Below, piece by piece: positions 60,693 through 64,000 of a stretch of DNA of 64,000 nucleotides (the first letter of the stretch is position 1; every line of letters starts with the position of its first letter). The position numbers and the translations under genes are program-made. The stretch is from Allomuricauda sp. (lineage in GTDB: Bacteria > Bacteroidota > Bacteroidia > Flavobacteriales > Flavobacteriaceae), in assembly GCF_013911645.1 (NCBI RefSeq), contig NZ_JACESV010000001.1, positions 1,054,001 through 1,118,000 of the forward strand, written 5' to 3'. The notes beneath the pieces are model-generated. The model was not told where the DNA came from. It did no database searches and saw only the letters and a program-made list of their open reading frames with translations.

Positions 60693-61868
60693 ATGAAAAA
60701 AGTAGTAATCGTTTCCGCTGCAAGGACCCCAATTGGAAGTTTTATGGGGGCGCTATCCAGCGTTCCCGCCCCAAAATTGGGAGCCGTGGCCATAAAAGGG
60801 GCTTTGGACAAAATAGGCCTAAAGCCTGAACTTGTTGAAGAAGTTTTGATGGGCAACGTGGTACAGGCAGGTACGGGGCAGGCTCCTGCCAGACAAGCTG
60901 CTATTTTTGCAGGTATACCCAACACGGTGCCCTGCACAACTATCAACAAAGTATGCGCTTCCGGTATGAAAACGATTATGCAGGGAGCACAATCCATTGC
61001 TTTGGGCGAAAATTCCATTGTCGTGGCCGGAGGTATGGAGAACATGAGCCTTATACCTCACTATGCCTATATGAGAAATGGAACCAAGTTTGGTCCAACA
61101 ACACTAGTGGACGGAATGCAGAAAGATGGCCTTGTAGATGCCTACGACCAAAATGCCATGGGCGTTTGTGCGGATGCCTGTGCCACCGAATACAAATTCA
61201 GCAGGGAAGACCAAGATGCTTATGCCATTCAATCCTACAAGCGATCGGCCGAAGCTTGGAAAAGCGGGAAGTTCGATAACGAAGTGGTTCCCGTTGAAGT
61301 ACCTCAACGAAGAGGAGAACCTATAGTTGTAAGTGAAGACGAAGAATTCAAAAATGTGAAATTGGAAAAAGTACCGTCCCTAAGGCCTGCTTTTACCAAA
61401 GATGGAACGGTTACCGCAGCCAATGCATCCACAATTAACGATGGTGCTGCGGCAGTTGTTTTGATGAGCGAAGAAAAAGCCAAGGAACTTGGTTTAACAC
61501 CTTTGGCCTCTATTAAAGGTTATGCTGATGCTGCCCATGAACCCGAGTGGTTTACAACCGCACCCGCAAAGGCTCTACCCAAGGCTCTTGACCGTGCCGG
61601 GGTTTCCATTGAAGATATTGATTATTTTGAGTTCAATGAAGCGTTTGCGGTGGTTGGATTGGCCAACATGAAAATCCTTGGACTGAATGATTCCAATGTA
61701 AATGTAAACGGTGGGGCGGTATCGCTGGGGCACCCTCTGGGTTGTTCGGGAGCAAGAATTACCATAACATTGTTGAATATTTTGGAGCAAAACAATGCCA
61801 AATTGGGAGCTGCGGCCATTTGTAACGGTGGCGGTGGAGCCTCATCAATTGTTTTGGAAAGAAATTAG
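60693..61868 (+). CDS. Acetyl-CoA C-acetyltransferase (thiolase II)
   Basis: This is a 391-residue thiolase with nucleophile Cys88 (NKVCASGMK), the ANASTINDGAAAVVLM block, NEAFAV and the second catalytic Cys in GHPLGCSGAR near the end. It condenses or cleaves acetoacetyl-CoA in fatty-acid or ketone-body metabolism. The length is normal and the start ATG 60693 gives the usual MKKVVIVSAARTPIG. The NlpC/P60 gene follows in the same direction. Confidence 0.95.
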   Translation: MKKVVIVSAARTPIGSFMGALSSVPAPKLGAVAIKGALDKIGLKPELVEEVLMGNVVQAGTGQAPARQAAIFAGIPNTVPCTTINKVCASGMKTIMQGAQSIALGENSIVVAGGMENMSLIPHYAYMRNGTKFGPTTLVDGMQKDGLVDAYDQNAMGVCADACATEYKFSREDQDAYAIQSYKRSAEAWKSGKFDNEVVPVEVPQRRGEPIVVSEDEEFKNVKLEKVPSLRPAFTKDGTVTAANASTINDGAAAVVLMSEEKAKELGLTPLASIKGYADAAHEPEWFTTAPAKALPKALDRAGVSIEDIDYFEFNEAFAVVGLANMKILGLNDSNVNVNGGAVSLGHPLGCSGARITITLLNILEQNNAKLGAAAICNGGGGASSIVLERN

Positions 61869-61983
61869 TGAACCAACTCCTCGGGGCAATCCCATGAGGT
61901 ATTCAAACGAAAATAATTAATTCATTTCGACATAGAACGTCGGGGAATAAAACCCTCAATGAGGGATTCAATCTGTACAGTAA

Positions 61984-62736
61984 ATGCAATATGGAATTTG
62001 TCCTCTAAGTATTGTTCCCATTAGAACAAACCCGGACGATTGTGCCGAAATGTCATCCCAATTATTATATGGCGAGCATTTCAAGGTTTTGGAGAGCAGA
62101 AAAAAATGGAGCAGAATTCGGGTAGCTTATGACAATTTTGAGGGTTGGATACCCAACAACCAGTTCAAACTTATTGCCGAGGAAACATACAATAACCTAG
62201 AAACGCTCCAACCGCAAAAGATATGTTCCGATGTTATATCCCATATCTGCACCAATGATGGTATGCTATTGCCCATACTTATGGGATCTATGATCAACGC
62301 TCCTGAATTATTGGGCCACACTTTTGAGGGCAGTATCCACAACGGCAAAAACCCAAAGGATAGTTTGGTCGATACGGCCATTATGTATATAAAAGCCCCT
62401 TTTCTTTCAGGTGGAAAAACCCCATTTGGGATTGATTGTTCCGGGTTTGCCCAAATGGTATATAAAATTAATGGGTACTCTTTGGAACGAACGGCGGAGG
62501 GACAATCCAAGCAAGGGGAGGCCCTAAGTTTTATCGAAGAGAGCGAACCTGGCGACTTGGCGTTTTTTGATGATAACGAAGGAATAATTGACCATGTCGG
62601 CATTATTTTGAAGGACAACTATATTATACACGTAAATGGTCTCGTTCGGATTGATAGGATAGACCATACCGGCATCTTCAATTCAGAGGAAAAAAGGTAC
62701 ACCCATCAGCTCAGGGTCATTAAAAAAGTGATATAA
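61984..62736 (+). CDS. NlpC/P60-family cell-wall hydrolase with SH3 domain
   Basis: This 250-residue protein has a bacterial SH3-like N-terminal domain (1-70) and a C-terminal NlpC/P60 domain. Cys152 (GIDCSGFAQMVY), His204 (IDHVGIIL) and His216 (IIHVNGL) are the triad. It should cleave D-Glu-diaminopimelate bonds in peptidoglycan stem peptides. No signal peptide is visible, which fits the Bacteroidetes members that recycle muropeptides inside the cell. Confidence 0.9.
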   Translation: MQYGICPLSIVPIRTNPDDCAEMSSQLLYGEHFKVLESRKKWSRIRVAYDNFEGWIPNNQFKLIAEETYNNLETLQPQKICSDVISHICTNDGMLLPILMGSMINAPELLGHTFEGSIHNGKNPKDSLVDTAIMYIKAPFLSGGKTPFGIDCSGFAQMVYKINGYSLERTAEGQSKQGEALSFIEESEPGDLAFFDDNEGIIDHVGIILKDNYIIHVNGLVRIDRIDHTGIFNSEEKRYTHQLRVIKKVI

Positions 62737-62771
62737 AAAAGCCCGTTGAAGTTGTCAACGGGCTTTTTTAT
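62735..62771. terminator. Bidirectional terminator
   Basis: AAAAAAGCCCGTTGA pairs with TCAACGGGCTTTTTT around agttg. It serves both the NlpC/P60 gene and the convergent TPR gene. Confidence 0.9.
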
Positions 62772-62788
62772 ATAGGAAAAATATGATA

Positions 62789-64000
62789 TTACTCTTCTAA
62801 AAGCTTTTTGATTCTCATGAAGTTTTCGTTATCTCCCAAAGCTCCATAAATGTTTTTCAACTGGGTCAAGATGCTTTCGTTGTCCGGATTGGACTGGAGG
62901 GCATCTTCCAAAACTGCAGCTCCTTCTTTAAAAAGGCTGTCTTTTTTCTCCTTAAGCTCATCGTACTTGGCAATATCCGCTTTTGATGTTCCCAATTCGT
63001 TCATTTCATCAATAAGGCCGTTACCTTCATTCACATAGGTTGTAGATAGGTTCAACAAGGCATTGATATACCCTGGATCAATGGATAAAGCCTTTTTGTA
63101 TGCATCCCTTGCATCTTCCAAGTTTCCTTGCTCCATGTTGATAACACCGATATTGTATAGCAAATCGGCATTGTCCGGAGCCATGGCAGAAGCCTGTCCC
63201 ATTAATTCCTTGAATTTTTCTTTGTCACCAATGGCATAGTACAAGTTTGCTTCTCCCAAAACCAAATTTACATCATCCGGGTTTTCAGCCCTTGCATCGG
63301 CATAAGCTTCGATAGCTTTTTCATTCTCTCCCATTTGCTGGTAGATCAGTGCAATGTTCTTTACGATTTCCGGTTTTTTGGATGGGCTTACCTCTTCCTT
63401 TGGGTCCTTGTGCGTTCCCGCTTTTACATAAAGATCACGGGTTGCTTTGTCCATACTTTCTGTCTCCCCTGTCTCTACATTAACAGCGGTATAGGTTACA
63501 GATTCTCCATTGTAACCTACATCTTTAAGCTCCTTGTAATATTTTAAGGCCTCTTCGTAGTCTTGTCCGTTTACCGCACTACTTGCTGCGTAATAAAGGT
63601 ATACCGTATCCTTTGGACTAAGCTTGTAGCTCATATATAACTTCTCAGCAGCTTCACTAAACTTTTTGTTGTTGTTGTCCTCAACTGCAGAATTGACCAA
63701 ATCAGCGGTCATTTGTCCCATTTTTTCTTGTGCCACGGAAGTGTATTTAGATCTTCCGTCCGCTTCTTCTACCGCAATTACCTTGTTGTAAGCATCAACA
63801 GCTTCTTGAAATGCGGATACTTCCCCCTTTTTGGCTAATTCGTAGTTCGCATTTCCCAGAAGTGCATAATACTCGGCCTGATCTTTCTCCTTGGCCGAAT
63901 CAATAGTGGATGCGGCGCTTGTCAAAGCAGCTTTTGCCGCAGCGGCATCACCATCTTTCAGAGCCCTTTCCGCCGTCTTCATCGCGTCCTTTTGGGCAAA
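62789..64000 (-). CDS. Tetratricopeptide-repeat protein (partial, N-terminus outside the window)
   Basis: At least 403 residues are encoded. The frame runs past base 64000 (FAQKDAMKTAERALKDGD), so the start is outside. Several TPR units are clear, such as NIALIYQQMGENEKAIEAYADARAENP, LYYAIGDKEKFKELM and DLLYNIGVINMEQGNLEDARDAYKKALSIDP. A helical C-terminus follows. Such proteins act as assembly or binding scaffolds, often in the envelope; the signal peptide region is not visible. Confidence 0.9.
   Translation of the reverse strand, partial: FAQKDAMKTAERALKDGDAAAAKAALTSAASTIDSAKEKDQAEYYALLGNANYELAKKGEVSAFQEAVDAYNKVIAVEEADGRSKYTSVAQEKMGQMTADLVNSAVEDNNNKKFSEAAEKLYMSYKLSPKDTVYLYYAASSAVNGQDYEEALKYYKELKDVGYNGESVTYTAVNVETGETESMDKATRDLYVKAGTHKDPKEEVSPSKKPEIVKNIALIYQQMGENEKAIEAYADARAENPDDVNLVLGEANLYYAIGDKEKFKELMGQASAMAPDNADLLYNIGVINMEQGNLEDARDAYKKALSIDPGYINALLNLSTTYVNEGNGLIDEMNELGTSKADIAKYDELKEKKDSLFKEGAAVLEDALQSNPDNESILTQLKNIYGALGDNENFMRIKKLLEE

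Noticed and set aside
1..64000. CRISPR array or rRNA operon
   Set aside because: No evenly spaced repeats of 25-40 bases and no rRNA-like sequence were seen on reading. The short repeats reported above are few and unevenly placed.

Overview
The window looks like chromosome of a marine-type Flavobacteriaceae member (Bacteroidota). The evidence is a FecI/FecR/SusC/SusD locus, promoters of the form TTTG-N20-TAnnTTTG, SusC with an STN domain, a PgpH-like 7TM-HD protein, and Bacteroidetes-type mobilisation genes (DUF5712-like relaxase, BfmA/BtgA, TraG-like coupling protein). No rRNA or CRISPR array was seen. Species cannot be fixed from sequence alone.

Layout. (1) 1-5.1 kb is an AT-rich accessory zone. 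It holds the end of an XRE regulator, a trypsin-like protease, an OLD-like ATPase plus PIN-like nuclease pair, a VIT-type metal transporter and an orphan ORF. Short repeated leader, tail and boundary sequences surround these genes like a cassette array. (2) 5.3-20.6 kb is a FecI sigma/FecR anti-sigma controlled SusC/SusD uptake locus with a TlpA-like lipoprotein, DsbD, a class V PLP enzyme and an M16 peptidase. I infer import of peptides with associated thiol chemistry. (3) 21.1 kb holds a small P-loop NTPase. (4) 21.7-34.8 kb is a mobile-element backbone: coupling protein, relaxase, BfmA-like protein, probable oriT, RadC, an SSB gene interrupted by TAG, a DnaE-type polymerase in operon with a Y-family polymerase, a divergent SRAP protein and a ParB-like protein. 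Two of these genes share a conserved leader of about 110 bp, and a third partial copy lies beside the integrase.

(5) 35.1-56.3 kb is a metal-homeostasis cargo block. It holds a MerR regulator with a visible operator, a UPF0060 protein, a DtxR/MntR-type repressor, and a di-heme oxidoreductase/Rieske/porin operon with a DtxR-like palindrome in its promoter. It continues with a CzcA-type RND pump fused to its own outer-membrane channel, the adaptor, a P-II protein, two Fur-family regulators, two SpoIIAA-like proteins, a P1B-4-type ATPase, a CDF transporter, a universal stress protein and an ArsR-MerTP-GDCCVxC operon. Degenerate genes and an IS110 remnant are scattered through it. (6) 56.5-58.05 kb is a tyrosine recombinase next to tRNA-Pro(TGG), the likely right end of the integrated element. 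(7) 58.2-64 kb looks like ordinary chromosome: tRNA-Ser(GCT), PgpH-like phosphodiesterase, a MITE-like element, thiolase, an NlpC/P60 hydrolase and a TPR protein running off the end.

Together, the integrase, relaxase, coupling protein and ParB suggest an integrative mobilisable or conjugative element. It carries its own DNA-repair/mutagenesis enzymes and a large divalent-metal and mercury-type cargo. No mating-pore (Tra/T4SS) genes are in the window, and I could not find the left attachment site.
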